Assembly (NCBI GenBank): GCA_035485275.1
Contig: DATHOE010000021.1
Span: 75,791 to 139,790 of the forward strand
DNA: 64,000 bases
From: DAIDJD01 sp035485275
GTDB lineage: Bacteria > Oederibacteriota > JAJYGY01 > DAIDJD01
Direction of reading: 5' to 3'
The translations under genes were made by a program, and so were the position numbers. Below the pieces are notes generated by a model. It was given only the letters and a program-made list of their open reading frames with translations, made no database searches and was not told the DNA's origin. Within the stretch, counting starts at the first letter, position 1; each line of letters opens with the position of its first letter. This document shows positions 52,893 to 61,270 of this stretch, one piece after another.

Positions 52893-53993
52893 ATGCGCGC
52901 TTTAGCGCCCGCGGGCCTGGCCTTGCTGGCCGTCCTCTGCGGGGCCTGCGCCCAGCGCGGCACCCTGATCACCCGCAGCGCGGTCTGGCCCTCCAAGGTG
53001 CCCACGCCCTTGCCCTCGGACACTCCCACGCCGACGCCGCCCCCGATGCGCACGGTCAAGGCGAGGGGCGGGGACTGCCTGTGGAACCTTTCCCGGCGCT
53101 GGCTGGGCACGGGATTCCGCTGGCCGGAGATCGCGCAGGCCAACCATCTGATGCGCCCCTGGACCATCGCCGCGGGCCAGGCCCTGCAAATCCCCCCTTC
53201 CGGCCCCAAGCCCAAAGCCTCCCCCGTGGACTTCGCGCGGGAGGAAGCCCGCCGCTACGGATGGGTGCAGCAGTCCAACCGGGCCTACACCGTCGGGGAG
53301 AAGCTCACCTTCGCGGTGCAGTACGGCGGCCTGACGGCCGGCTACGCCACCCTCAGCATCCCCGAGGTCCTGACCCTCGACGGCAGGCCGGTCTTCCATA
53401 TCGTGGCCGAAGCGCGCTCGCTGCCCTTTTTCGACGCCTTCTTCAGGGTCCATGACATCCTTGATTCCTACAGCGACGTGGACTACGGATTTTCCTGGGG
53501 CTACGAAAAGCACATCCGGGAGGGCGGCTTCAAGGCCGACGCCAGCTACAACTACGACCAGCGCCGCGGGCTGATCCTCGAGCCGGCCAAGGGCACGCAG
53601 GCCTTCCTGCCTCCCCGCAGCCAGGACGTGCTCTCGTGTTTCTACTACTTCCGCACCCAGCCCATGACGGTCGGCTCCGTGGTGGACATCCCGGTCACGG
53701 CCGACGACATGAAGAACTACCGGCTCACCGTGAACGTGCTGCGCAAGGAGCGCGTCAGCACCCTGGCCGGGGACTTCGACTGCGTGGTGGTCCAGCCGCA
53801 CCTGTCCTTCAAGGGCGTGTTCCGGCAGAAGGGCGACGTGTTCCTGTGGATCTCGGACGACGAGCGGCGCCTGCCGGTGCTGATACGCAGCAGGATCATC
53901 ATCGGAAGCATCAACATCAACCTGCAGAACGCCCAGTGGGTGCGGACTGAAACGGGGGCGGTGAATGAGCAAGCCAAAGGGAAGGGGCACTAG
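52893..53993 (+). CDS. Lipoprotein with LysM and DUF3108 domains
   Basis: A 366-residue predicted lipoprotein (lipobox LCGAC near residues 15-19). A Pro/Thr-rich linker leads to a LysM domain (about 53-101, GDCLWNLSRRWLGTG and IAAGQALQIPP) that binds peptidoglycan. A DUF3108 domain follows (about 125-350, with VGEKLTFAVQYGGLTAGYA and VLSCFYYFRTQPM). DUF3108 proteins sit in the periplasm and their role is unknown. The pairing of a wall-binding and a DUF3108 part suggests a tether. Confidence 0.82.
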   Translation: MRALAPAGLALLAVLCGACAQRGTLITRSAVWPSKVPTPLPSDTPTPTPPPMRTVKARGGDCLWNLSRRWLGTGFRWPEIAQANHLMRPWTIAAGQALQIPPSGPKPKASPVDFAREEARRYGWVQQSNRAYTVGEKLTFAVQYGGLTAGYATLSIPEVLTLDGRPVFHIVAEARSLPFFDAFFRVHDILDSYSDVDYGFSWGYEKHIREGGFKADASYNYDQRRGLILEPAKGTQAFLPPRSQDVLSCFYYFRTQPMTVGSVVDIPVTADDMKNYRLTVNVLRKERVSTLAGDFDCVVVQPHLSFKGVFRQKGDVFLWISDDERRLPVLIRSRIIIGSININLQNAQWVRTETGAVNEQAKGKGH

Positions 53994-53994
53994 C

Positions 53995-54636
53995 ATGGCG
54001 AAGCCGGCGCGGGCGTCCTCGAAGGGCGACGAGACATTCATACGGGAATACCTGGGCGGCTCCATCCTGGCCAAGGTCAAGGTGCTGGAGACCCTGGTTC
54101 CCTCCCTGGAGCGCGCCGGGTGCGTTCTGGCCGATTCCATGGCGCGGGGCGGCCAGTGGCTGATCTTCGGCAACGGCGGCTCGGCGGCCGACGCCCAGCA
54201 CCTGGCCACGGAGATGACCGGGCGCCTGCACAGCTTGGAGCGGCGGGGCCTGCCGGCCCTGGCCCTGACCACCGACAGCTCGGCCCTGACCAGCATCGGC
54301 AACGACTACGGCTTCGAGACCGTGTTCAGCCGCCAGGTGGAGGCCCTCGGCCGCAAGGGCGACGTGGCCTTGGGGATCACCACCAGCGGCAACAGCCCCA
54401 ACGTGCTGCGGGGTTTGCGCGCGGCCAAGCGCCTGGGCATGGCCACCCTGGCCTTCAGCGGCAAGGGCGGCGGCGCGGTGGCCAAGAAGGGCGCGGCCGA
54501 CCTCTGCCTGACCGTGCCCACGGATTTCACGCCCCACGTGCAGGAATGCCACGGCGCCATGGGCCACATCCTGTGCTTCCTGGTGGAGCGCGAGCTCGGA
54601 CGCCGCGGCCATTTCAAGCGGGCCAAGCATGGATAA
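53995..54636 (+). CDS. gmhA: Sedoheptulose-7-phosphate isomerase
   Basis: First step of ADP-heptose synthesis for the LPS inner core, converting sedoheptulose-7-phosphate to glycero-manno-heptose-7-phosphate. The 213 residues show the SIS-domain signature GNGGSAADAQHLATE (59-73), TTSGNSPNVLRGLRAA and HVQECHGAMGHILC with the catalytic Glu/His region. AAGGGAAGGGG precedes the ATG at 53995; an upstream ATG at 53965 would overlap the previous gene more. Its end overlaps hldA by eight bases. Confidence 0.94.
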   Translation: MAKPARASSKGDETFIREYLGGSILAKVKVLETLVPSLERAGCVLADSMARGGQWLIFGNGGSAADAQHLATEMTGRLHSLERRGLPALALTTDSSALTSIGNDYGFETVFSRQVEALGRKGDVALGITTSGNSPNVLRGLRAAKRLGMATLAFSGKGGGAVAKKGAADLCLTVPTDFTPHVQECHGAMGHILCFLVERELGRRGHFKRAKHG

Positions 54637-55603
54637 CGCCTTGCTGAGGGGCTGGGTGCCCAGGCTGGCGGGCAAGCGGGTGCTCGTCATCGGCGACGTC
54701 ATGGCGGACCACTACGTGTGGGGCCGGGTCGAGCGCATCTCGCCGGAGGCGCCCATTCCCGTGGTGCACGTCTCGCGCGAGGAGGTCAAGCCCGGGGGCG
54801 CGGCCAACGTGGCCAACAACATCATGGCCCTTGGCGGCAGGGTCAGCCTGGCCGGCATCGTGGGCGCGGATTCCATGGCTTCGACCCTGCGCTCCCTGCT
54901 GGGGGCCAAGGGCATCTCCACGGACGGCCTCATCGAGGATCCCGGGCGCCCCACCATCGCCAAGACGCGGGTCATCGCCCAGAGCCAGCAGGTGGTGCGG
55001 GTGGACCGCGAACTGCGCGGGCCCCTGGAGGCCGACATCCAGGACGCCTTCCTGAAGTCCTGCCTGCGTCAGGTCGAGGACTGCGACGCGGTGCTGTTCA
55101 GCGACTACGCCAAGGGCGCGCTCAGCGCCGGCCTGGCCGCGGCGGTCACGCGGCGGGCCCGCGAGCTGGGGAAAGTGGTGGCGGCGGACCCCAAGCCGGC
55201 CAATGTCGACTGGTTCCACGGCGTGGGCATCGTCACCCCCAACCAAGGCGAGGCCTCGGCCGCCAGCGGCGTGGCCATCCGCAACGACGCCAGCGCCCAG
55301 GCCGCGGCCCAGGTTCTGATGGAACGCCTGTCCAGCGAAGCGGTCCTGGTCACCCGCGGGGAGCACGGCATGACCCTGGTGCAGGCCAAGGGCGGCGTCA
55401 CCCACATCCCGACGAGGGCCCGCGAAGTGTTCGACGTCACCGGCGCGGGGGACACGGTCATCGCGACCCTGACCCTGGCCCTGGCCGCGGGCATGCCCGT
55501 GCCGGAGGCCTGCGCCCTGGCCAACGCCGCGGCCGGCCTGGTGGTGGCCGAGATCGGCGTGGCCGTGGTGAGCCCGGCGCAGCTGGAACGGGCCCTGGCC
55601 TAG
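54629..55603 (+). CDS. hldA: Heptose-7-phosphate kinase (HldE domain I)
   Basis: PfkB-family sugar kinase that phosphorylates C1 of heptose-7-phosphate. The 324-residue chain has VIGDVMADHYVWGRVERISPEAP at the N-terminus, VKPGGAANVANNI, and the ATP site DVTGAGDTVIATLTLALAAG. In E. coli this domain is the N-terminal half of HldE; here the adenylyltransferase half is a separate gene at 56001, two genes further on. Confidence 0.93.
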   Translation: MDNALLRGWVPRLAGKRVLVIGDVMADHYVWGRVERISPEAPIPVVHVSREEVKPGGAANVANNIMALGGRVSLAGIVGADSMASTLRSLLGAKGISTDGLIEDPGRPTIAKTRVIAQSQQVVRVDRELRGPLEADIQDAFLKSCLRQVEDCDAVLFSDYAKGALSAGLAAAVTRRARELGKVVAADPKPANVDWFHGVGIVTPNQGEASAASGVAIRNDASAQAAAQVLMERLSSEAVLVTRGEHGMTLVQAKGGVTHIPTRAREVFDVTGAGDTVIATLTLALAAGMPVPEACALANAAAGLVVAEIGVAVVSPAQLERALA

Positions 55604-55643
55604 CCGCAAGCCCGCGCGCGGCGGCGTTTGAGGAGGTGCGGCC

Positions 55644-55976
55644 ATGGCGGAAAGATTCCATCCGGTCCGGAATTTCACGGCGGCCTTCAAGCGGCCCCGC
55701 TGGCGCTGGGCCCTGGCCTTGGCCCTCGTCTCCGACGCCTTCAGTTTCGGGCTGGAGTTCCTGAGCCTGGGTCTGGCCGAGTTCCCCCAGATCCTGGTGG
55801 ACCTGGGGACGGCCGCGGGCGTCGCCGTGCTGGTGGGTCCGCGCTGGAGCCTGGCCTTGCCCCTGCTGGCGGAGGCCTTCCCGGCCAGCTCGGTCTTTCC
55901 GAGCTGGGCCCTGGCCGTGGCGGCCTGGGCCGCCCTGGAAACAGAACCCAAAAACGAGGCGCCGCATGGGACTTAA
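55644..55976 (+). CDS. Small membrane protein between the heptose genes
   Basis: A 110-residue protein with two to three hydrophobic segments (WALALALVSDAFSFGLEFLS, AAGVAVLVGPRW, FPSWALAVAAWAAL), GGAGG before the ATG. I do not recognise it. Its place between the two halves of the split hldE suggests a function tied to heptose supply or an inserted gene. Confidence 0.55.
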   Translation: MAERFHPVRNFTAAFKRPRWRWALALALVSDAFSFGLEFLSLGLAEFPQILVDLGTAAGVAVLVGPRWSLALPLLAEAFPASSVFPSWALAVAAWAALETEPKNEAPHGT

Positions 55977-56000
55977 GTGTGTTCAGGGGAGCTTAGCCTG

Positions 56001-56492
56001 ATGGGCCAGGTGCTTTCGCGGGAGGCCTTGGCCTCGGAATCCGGGCGCCTGAAGGCCTCCGGCGCCAAGCTGGTATTCACCAACGGCGTCTTCGACCTCC
56101 TGCACGTGGGGCATCTGCGCTACCTGAAGGCCGCCCGGGCACTGGGGGACGCGCTGGCCATCGGCCTCAACGCCGACGCCTGCGTTAAGCGCCTCAAGGG
56201 CGATCTGCGCCCCATTCTGCCGCAATCCGAACGCGCCGAGCTCCTGGCCGGCCTCGCCTGCGTCGACTACGTCTGCATTTTTGAGGAAGACGATCCGCGC
56301 GCGCTCATCCAGGCCGTGGTCCCCCATATCCTGGTCAAGGGCGGGGACTGGCCCGTCGACAAAATCCTGGGCCGCGACACGGTCGAGGCCGCCGGCGGCA
56401 GGGTGCTGAGCCTGCCCTTCGTTGAAGGCCGCAGCACCACCGCCATCGTGCGCGACATCGCCGCGAAGTACGGGCAGGGCTTCAAGGAATAG
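56001..56492 (+). CDS. hldC: Heptose-1-phosphate adenylyltransferase (HldE domain II)
   Basis: Adds AMP to heptose-1-phosphate to form ADP-heptose. The 163 residues have the cytidylyltransferase-like fold with VFTNGVFDLLHVGHLRYLK (HVGH at 35-38), RPILPQSERAELLAGL and the C-terminal FVEGRSTTAIVRDI. ATG 56001 is preferred to a GTG at 55977. The gmhB phosphatase of the pathway is not nearby. Confidence 0.93.
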   Translation: MGQVLSREALASESGRLKASGAKLVFTNGVFDLLHVGHLRYLKAARALGDALAIGLNADACVKRLKGDLRPILPQSERAELLAGLACVDYVCIFEEDDPRALIQAVVPHILVKGGDWPVDKILGRDTVEAAGGRVLSLPFVEGRSTTAIVRDIAAKYGQGFKE

Positions 56493-56573
56493 GGCGGGAT
56501 TCGGCGTCGGAAGGAACAGGCGGCCCGCCGTTCCGGGACTCCCGTCGGGAGGAAATGGACGGGTTCGATTTCG

Positions 56574-56759
56574 ATGCATGGGGTCATCGAGTCGAAAATC
56601 GGATTTGTCCGGGAGAAGGTTCTTCTTGATGCGGATCTTGCCGGTCCCTATGGCGTGACGGCTATGGTGCTGGGCCTTCGCCGGTTCAAAGCCGTATTTG
56701 ACGCCGTGCGTCCACTGATGGCGTCCCCCGAAAAACCCAAACACAGGATCGGATTCTGA
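56574..56759 (+). CDS. Uncertain 61-residue frame ahead of kdsB
   Basis: An open frame from ATG 56574 ends in TGA sharing a base with the kdsB start (TGATG), a classic coupling overlap. There is no recognisable motif. The 266-base gap (56493-56758) is less GC-rich than nearby genes and also holds an exact dyad CTCCCG-T-CGGGAG (56539-56551). It may be a leader region instead of a gene. Confidence 0.3.
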   Translation: MHGVIESKIGFVREKVLLDADLAGPYGVTAMVLGLRRFKAVFDAVRPLMASPEKPKHRIGF

Positions 56760-57505
56760 TGCCCCCCACCCTCGCCTTCATCCCCGCCCGTTTCGCCAGC
56801 TCGCGTTTCCCGGGCAAGCCCCTCATCGACCTCAAGGGCAAGCCCATGGTCCAGAGGGTCTGGGAACAGGCCCGCAAGGCCAAGGGCGTCGACGCGGTCT
56901 ATGTGGCCACCGACGACGCCCGCATCGCCGCCGTGGTGCGCAGCTTCGGCGGGGAAGCCATCATGACCCCCCGCTCCTGCCCCAGCGGCACGGACCGCAT
57001 CGCCGCCGCCCTGGGCAAGCTGGGCCGGGTGCCCGACGGCGCCGTCGTGGTCAACGTGCAGGGGGACGAGCCCCTGCTGCCTCCGGCCATGGTCGAACAG
57101 GTCGTGTCCGTCCTGAAAAAGTCCAAGGCCCCCATGGCCACCCTGGCCCGCGCCCTGGGGCCCCAGGACTACGCCAAGCCCGACGCCGTCAAGGTGCTGT
57201 GGGACGCGAAGGGCCTGGCCCTGTACTTCTCCCGCAGCGCCATCCCCTTCCACCGGGACCGGCCCGGCGTCCTGCCGCGCGCCGGCGGACTGCGCCTGGG
57301 CCTGCACGTGGGCCTTTACGCGTACCGCTGCGGCTTCATCAAGCGCCTCGCCCGGACCCGCCCGAGCGCCCTGGAGCGGGCCGAAAAGCTCGAGCAGCTC
57401 CGCGTCTTGGACATGGGTGAACGCATCGCCCTGGGCTTCACCCGCTTGACGAGCCTGGCCATCGACAGGCCCGAGGACGCCCGCGCCCTCCGGCGCCTGC
57501 TTTAA
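56759..57505 (+). CDS. kdsB: 3-deoxy-manno-octulosonate cytidylyltransferase
   Basis: Activates KDO as CMP-KDO for the LPS core. The 248 residues carry AFIPARFASSRFPGKPLIDL, VATDDARIAAVVRSFGGEA, VVNVQGDEPLL and ALERAEKLEQLRVL, all standard. Its substrate is made by kdsA 2.2 kb downstream, and its CTP by the next gene, pyrG. Confidence 0.96.
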   Translation: MPPTLAFIPARFASSRFPGKPLIDLKGKPMVQRVWEQARKAKGVDAVYVATDDARIAAVVRSFGGEAIMTPRSCPSGTDRIAAALGKLGRVPDGAVVVNVQGDEPLLPPAMVEQVVSVLKKSKAPMATLARALGPQDYAKPDAVKVLWDAKGLALYFSRSAIPFHRDRPGVLPRAGGLRLGLHVGLYAYRCGFIKRLARTRPSALERAEKLEQLRVLDMGERIALGFTRLTSLAIDRPEDARALRRLL

Positions 57506-57533
57506 GGCTCTTTCTTAAGTTTGTTTTTTCCTG

Positions 57534-57622
57534 TATAACGAACTCCCGAGTGCCCAAGGCGCTCGGGAACCACGCCAAGCATCCGCGGGCGCGCTCCCCC
57601 GGGTTCTTGGCGTGGTTTTTTT
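57534..57622 (+). promoter_or_regulatory. pyrG leader: promoter, hairpin and terminator (possible attenuator)
   Basis: TATAAC (57534-57539) is a good -10 with a weak -35. It is followed by a 10-bp hairpin (57545-57554 with 57558-57567, one G-U pair) and then by a full Rho-independent terminator (57569-57579 with 57606-57616, then seven T to 57622). All of this lies before the pyrG start at 57665. If the -10 is used, the terminator is inside the leader and would control entry into pyrG; if not, it is simply the end of the kdsB message. Confidence 0.6.
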
Positions 57623-57664
57623 GTGGCCCGTCCCCCACCTCCCATCCGCTTGGACAAGCAGCGC

Positions 57665-59278
57665 ATGCCCACCAAATTCGTTTTCGTCACTGGAGGCGTG
57701 GTCTCCTCCCTGGGCAAGGGCATCGTGGCCAGCTCCCTGGGATCCATCCTCGAAGGCCGCGGCCTCAAGGTCCAGAACATGAAGCTGGACCCCTACATCA
57801 ACGTCGATCCCGGCACCATGTCGCCCTTCCAGCACGGCGAGGTCTTCGTCACCGACGACGGGGCCGAGACCGACCTGGACCTGGGCCACTACGAGCGCTT
57901 CACCCAGGCCCGCCTCAGCCGCGCCAACAACACCACCACGGGCCAGGTTTACAGCGCCGTCATCGCCAAGGAGCGCAAGGGCGAGTACCTGGGCAAGACC
58001 GTGCAGGTGGTCCCCCACATCACCAACGAGATCAAGGACCGCATCAAGGCGCTGGCGAAGGACAAGAGCCTGGACGTCGTCATCGTCGAGGTCGGCGGCA
58101 CCATCGGCGACATCGAGAGCCTGCCCTTCCTCGAGGCCATCCGCCAGATGCGCACGGACTGGGGCCGCGAGCACTGCGCCTACGTGCACCTCACGCTGGT
58201 GCCCTACATGAAATCCGCGGGCGAGCTCAAGACCAAGCCCACCCAGCATTCGGTGAAGGAGCTGCTGGGCATCGGCATACAGCCCGACGTCATCGTCTGC
58301 CGCACCGAGCACCCCTTCTTCCCCGACACCAAGTCCAAGATCGCGCTGTTCTGCAACGTAGACGAGAAGGCCGTCATCGAGAACCTCGACCTCGACACCA
58401 TCTACGAGATGCCGCTGTGGCTGCGCAAGGAGGGCCTCGACGACCTCCTGTGCAAGCGCCTGGGCCTGCGCACCCACGTCTCCAACCTGCACGCCTGGGA
58501 GAAGGTGGTCGCCACGGTGCGCCGCCCCTCCGCCACGGTGGACATCGGCGTGGTGGGCAAGTACACCGAGGTGCGCGACGCCTACAAGAGCATCAGCGAG
58601 GCCCTCACCCACGGCGGCATCGCCAACGGCGTGCGCACCGAGATGCATTGGATCGAGGCCGCCGACCTCGAGAAGGGGCCGGTCCAGGCGGCCAAGATCC
58701 TCAAGGGCATGCGCGGCGTCCTGGTGCCGGGCGGCTTCGGCCACCGCGGCATCGAGGGCAAGATCGAGGCCATCCGCTGGGCCCGCGAGCGCAAGGTCCC
58801 CTACTTCGGCGTGTGCCTGGGCATGCAGACCATGGCCATCGAGTTCGCCCGCCACGTGCTCAAGCTCAAGGGCGCAAACTCCACCGAGTTCGACGCGGCC
58901 GGCCCCTACCCCATCATCTCCATGCTCGAAGAGCAGAAGAACGTGAAGACCCTGGGAGGCACCATGCGCCTGGGCGCCTACCCCTGCCGCCTGGCCAAGG
59001 GCAGCAGGGCGGCGGCGGCCTATTCCGAGAAGATCATTTTCGAGCGCCACCGGCACCGCTACGAATTCAACAACGAGTTCAGGGAGGCCTGCGCCAAGGC
59101 CGGGGTCCTGTTCAGCGGCGTGTCGCCCGACGGAAGCCTGGTGGAGATCATGGAGCTGAGGGACCACCCCTGGATGCTGGGCGTCCAGTTCCATCCCGAG
59201 TTCAAGAGCAAGCCGACCCACGCCCACCCGCTGTTCAAGGCCTTCATCAAGGCGGCCCTGACTTTCAAGGCGCGTTGA
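57665..59278 (+). CDS. pyrG: CTP synthase
   Basis: Makes CTP from UTP, ATP and glutamine. In 537 residues the amidoligase domain starts VFVTGGVVSSLGKGIVASS and has the DPYINVDPGTMSPFQHGEVF loop. The glutamine amidotransferase domain has FGVCLGMQTMAIEF (nucleophile Cys384) and the FHPEFKSKP His/Glu pair. ATG 57665 is the family start; a GTG at 57623 would begin at the end of the terminator T run. CTP feeds KdsB directly upstream. Confidence 0.97.
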   Translation: MPTKFVFVTGGVVSSLGKGIVASSLGSILEGRGLKVQNMKLDPYINVDPGTMSPFQHGEVFVTDDGAETDLDLGHYERFTQARLSRANNTTTGQVYSAVIAKERKGEYLGKTVQVVPHITNEIKDRIKALAKDKSLDVVIVEVGGTIGDIESLPFLEAIRQMRTDWGREHCAYVHLTLVPYMKSAGELKTKPTQHSVKELLGIGIQPDVIVCRTEHPFFPDTKSKIALFCNVDEKAVIENLDLDTIYEMPLWLRKEGLDDLLCKRLGLRTHVSNLHAWEKVVATVRRPSATVDIGVVGKYTEVRDAYKSISEALTHGGIANGVRTEMHWIEAADLEKGPVQAAKILKGMRGVLVPGGFGHRGIEGKIEAIRWARERKVPYFGVCLGMQTMAIEFARHVLKLKGANSTEFDAAGPYPIISMLEEQKNVKTLGGTMRLGAYPCRLAKGSRAAAAYSEKIIFERHRHRYEFNNEFREACAKAGVLFSGVSPDGSLVEIMELRDHPWMLGVQFHPEFKSKPTHAHPLFKAFIKAALTFKAR

Positions 59279-59542
59279 ATGGACGCGCCCGGCGGGAGGC
59301 GCGGCCTGCTGAAGCCGGAAAAGCGCCTGCAATGGAAGCAGGAACAGCCGGCCTCCGGGGCCAAGCCGGCGCCGAAGCAGGCGCCCCCTCCCAAGCGCCC
59401 GGCGCTGAAGGGCCAGCCCTCCAACGCCCTGAGCCAGTCCCAATTCACCCTGGAACAGGTCCAGAAAATGGCCGCGGCCAGGGGCCTGTCGGTGGAAAAA
59501 TTGCTGGCCCAGATGGTGCAGCAGTATTTGAAGGAAGACTAG
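59279..59542 (+). CDS. Small basic proline-rich hypothetical protein
   Basis: An 87-residue protein starting on the base after the pyrG stop. The first 55 residues are basic and Pro/Lys/Gln-rich, probably disordered. The end (FTLEQVQKMAAARGLSVEKL) looks like a small helical DNA- or protein-binding module. Function is unknown; direct abutment to pyrG suggests translational coupling. Confidence 0.55.
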   Translation: MDAPGGRRGLLKPEKRLQWKQEQPASGAKPAPKQAPPPKRPALKGQPSNALSQSQFTLEQVQKMAAARGLSVEKLLAQMVQQYLKED

Positions 59543-59607
59543 GCGGGAGTGTCTCCAAGTTTTGCCTATTGGAATCCAAGGGCCCTTGTCGCCTGCAATG
59601 AAATTCG

Positions 59608-59636
59608 TTTCAAAACCAATCGTTTTTGTCTATAAT
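59608..59636 (+). promoter_or_regulatory. Promoter of kdsA
   Basis: An exact TATAAT (59631-59636) in an AT-rich gap follows TTTCAA (59608-59613, 3 of 6) after 17 bases. The predicted start is about 35 bases before the TTG start codon of kdsA. Confidence 0.55.
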
Positions 59637-59678
59637 TCAAACTCCTGAAAAGCGCGACAATCTAAGAGGAACACTGTT

Positions 59679-60530
59679 TTGACCTTTGCGACGGACTTTC
59701 TTTTTAACCGTCGAAAGCCGTTCTTGATTGCCGGACCCTGCGCCCTGGAAAGCGAAGCGCTGGCTCTGGAAGTCGGGCAGGAGCTCAAGCGCATTTGCGC
59801 GCGCCTGGGGCTGTCCTTCGTTTTCAAGTCCAGCTTTGACAAGGCCAACCGTTCGTCCCTGGACTCCTACCGGGGGCCCGGCTTGGGCCCGGGGCTGCGC
59901 GTGCTGGAAAAAGTGCGTTCGCGCCTGGGCGTGCCGGTGCTGACCGACGTCCACGAGAGCGGCCAGGCGGCCGCGGTCGCCGCGGTGGCGGACGTGCTCC
60001 AGGTGCCGGCCTTCCTGTGCCGGCAGACCGATCTGCTGCTGGCCTGCGGCGCGACGGGCAAGCCTGTGCACATAAAAAAGGGGCAGTTCGTGGCCCCCTG
60101 GAACATGGGCGAGGCGGTCCAGAAGGTCCGCAGCGCCGGGGGCAAGCCCCTTCTGGGCGAACGCGGGACCAGCTTCGGCTACAACAACCTGGTGGTCGAT
60201 TTCACGGGCCTGCCCCAGCTGCGCGCCTACGGCGTGCCGGTGGTGTTCGACGCCACCCACAGCGTGCAGCTGCCGGGCGCGCTGGGCAAGGCCAGCGGTG
60301 GCCGGCGCGAGCAGGTGGAACATCTGGCCTGCGCCGCGGCCGCGGTGGGCGTGGACGGCTACTTTTTCGAGACGCATCCGAGGCCGGACAAGGCCTTGAG
60401 CGACGGGCCCAACATGGTGCCCCTGAAGGATTTTCACCGCGTGATGAAAAGGGTGCTGGAGCACGACGCCCTCACCCGCCGGCATCCCGGCCGGCCGGCC
60501 GCGGCCGCCAGAGCCGGGAAGCGGCCTTGA
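59679..60530 (+). CDS. kdsA: 3-deoxy-manno-octulosonate-8-phosphate synthase
   Basis: Condenses PEP with arabinose-5-phosphate to KDO-8-phosphate, the first KDO step. The 283-residue chain has FLIAGPCALESEALALEVG, FKSSFDKANRSS, VPVLTDVHE and LPAL-type HSVQLPGALGKASGG with the conserved active-site lysines. It starts at TTG 59679 with AGAGGA upstream; an ATG start is not available at a family-like position. Confidence 0.95.
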   Translation: MTFATDFLFNRRKPFLIAGPCALESEALALEVGQELKRICARLGLSFVFKSSFDKANRSSLDSYRGPGLGPGLRVLEKVRSRLGVPVLTDVHESGQAAAVAAVADVLQVPAFLCRQTDLLLACGATGKPVHIKKGQFVAPWNMGEAVQKVRSAGGKPLLGERGTSFGYNNLVVDFTGLPQLRAYGVPVVFDATHSVQLPGALGKASGGRREQVEHLACAAAAVGVDGYFFETHPRPDKALSDGPNMVPLKDFHRVMKRVLEHDALTRRHPGRPAAAARAGKRP

Positions 60531-60976
60531 CGCCCGGGACCCCCGCGGCGGCCCCCGGCGCCCTGGCCGTGGACATTTTTTGCGACGGCGCGAGCCGTGG
60601 AAATCCCGGCCCCGCGGGGGCCGGAGCGCTGCTGCTCCTGGGCGGCGGAGGAAAGGTTTTGGCGCGCGTCTGCAAGCCTCTGGGGCGCGCCACCAACAAC
60701 GAGGCCGAGTACGCGGCCCTGTTGCTGGGTTTGCAGGAAGCCCGGAGATTGAACGCGTCGCGGGTGTCCGTGTACGCCGACAGCGAGCTCGTCATCAAGC
60801 AGCTGACCGGCGTCTACAGGGTAAAGCATCCCGTCATGCGTGAGCGCCACCAGGAGGCCATGCGCCTGTTGGCAGGGTTCGAAGCATGGAGCGCGACGCA
60901 CGTGCCGCGTGAACGCAACACCGAAGCGGACCGCCTGGCCAACCAGGCCCTGGACTCACCCCACGGCAGGCCCTGA
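60527..60976 (+). CDS. rnhA: RNase HI-family ribonuclease
   Basis: Cleaves the RNA strand of RNA-DNA hybrids. The four catalytic acids are visible: Asp in IFCDGASRGNPGPAGAG, Glu in NNEAEYAALLLGLQEA, Asp in YADSELVIKQLTG and Asp in NTEADRLANQAL. The 149-residue protein is of the shorter RnhA branch without a basic handle. It starts at TTG 60527, overlapping the kdsA stop. The 294-base gap that follows (60977-61270) is GC-rich and I see no gene, RNA or clear promoter in it. Confidence 0.88.
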   Translation: MTPGTPAAAPGALAVDIFCDGASRGNPGPAGAGALLLLGGGGKVLARVCKPLGRATNNEAEYAALLLGLQEARRLNASRVSVYADSELVIKQLTGVYRVKHPVMRERHQEAMRLLAGFEAWSATHVPRERNTEADRLANQALDSPHGRP

Positions 60977-61270
60977 CAACCCTGCCCGAGTGCCGGCGCC
61001 TTGTTCGCCCCCAAGTCCGTTTCGGATCCCGATTCCCGCCCGTCGCCGTATCGTTCCGGCGCCGGGCCTTTACGCCGCTTTCGCCGCCCGGCCGCCCTTT
61101 GGGGACCGGGCATGGGGGACGGCCATCATCATGATGCGTTTCACCCGATCCTTTGACCGCCTGCGCACCGAGCCGCGGCCCCTCCTGGGGCTGTGGCTGC
61201 GCTTGCGCGCGGCATTGTGGGCGCCGATCCTGCGCGCCCTTGGGTATGGTGGGGCCATTGAAAGGACACA

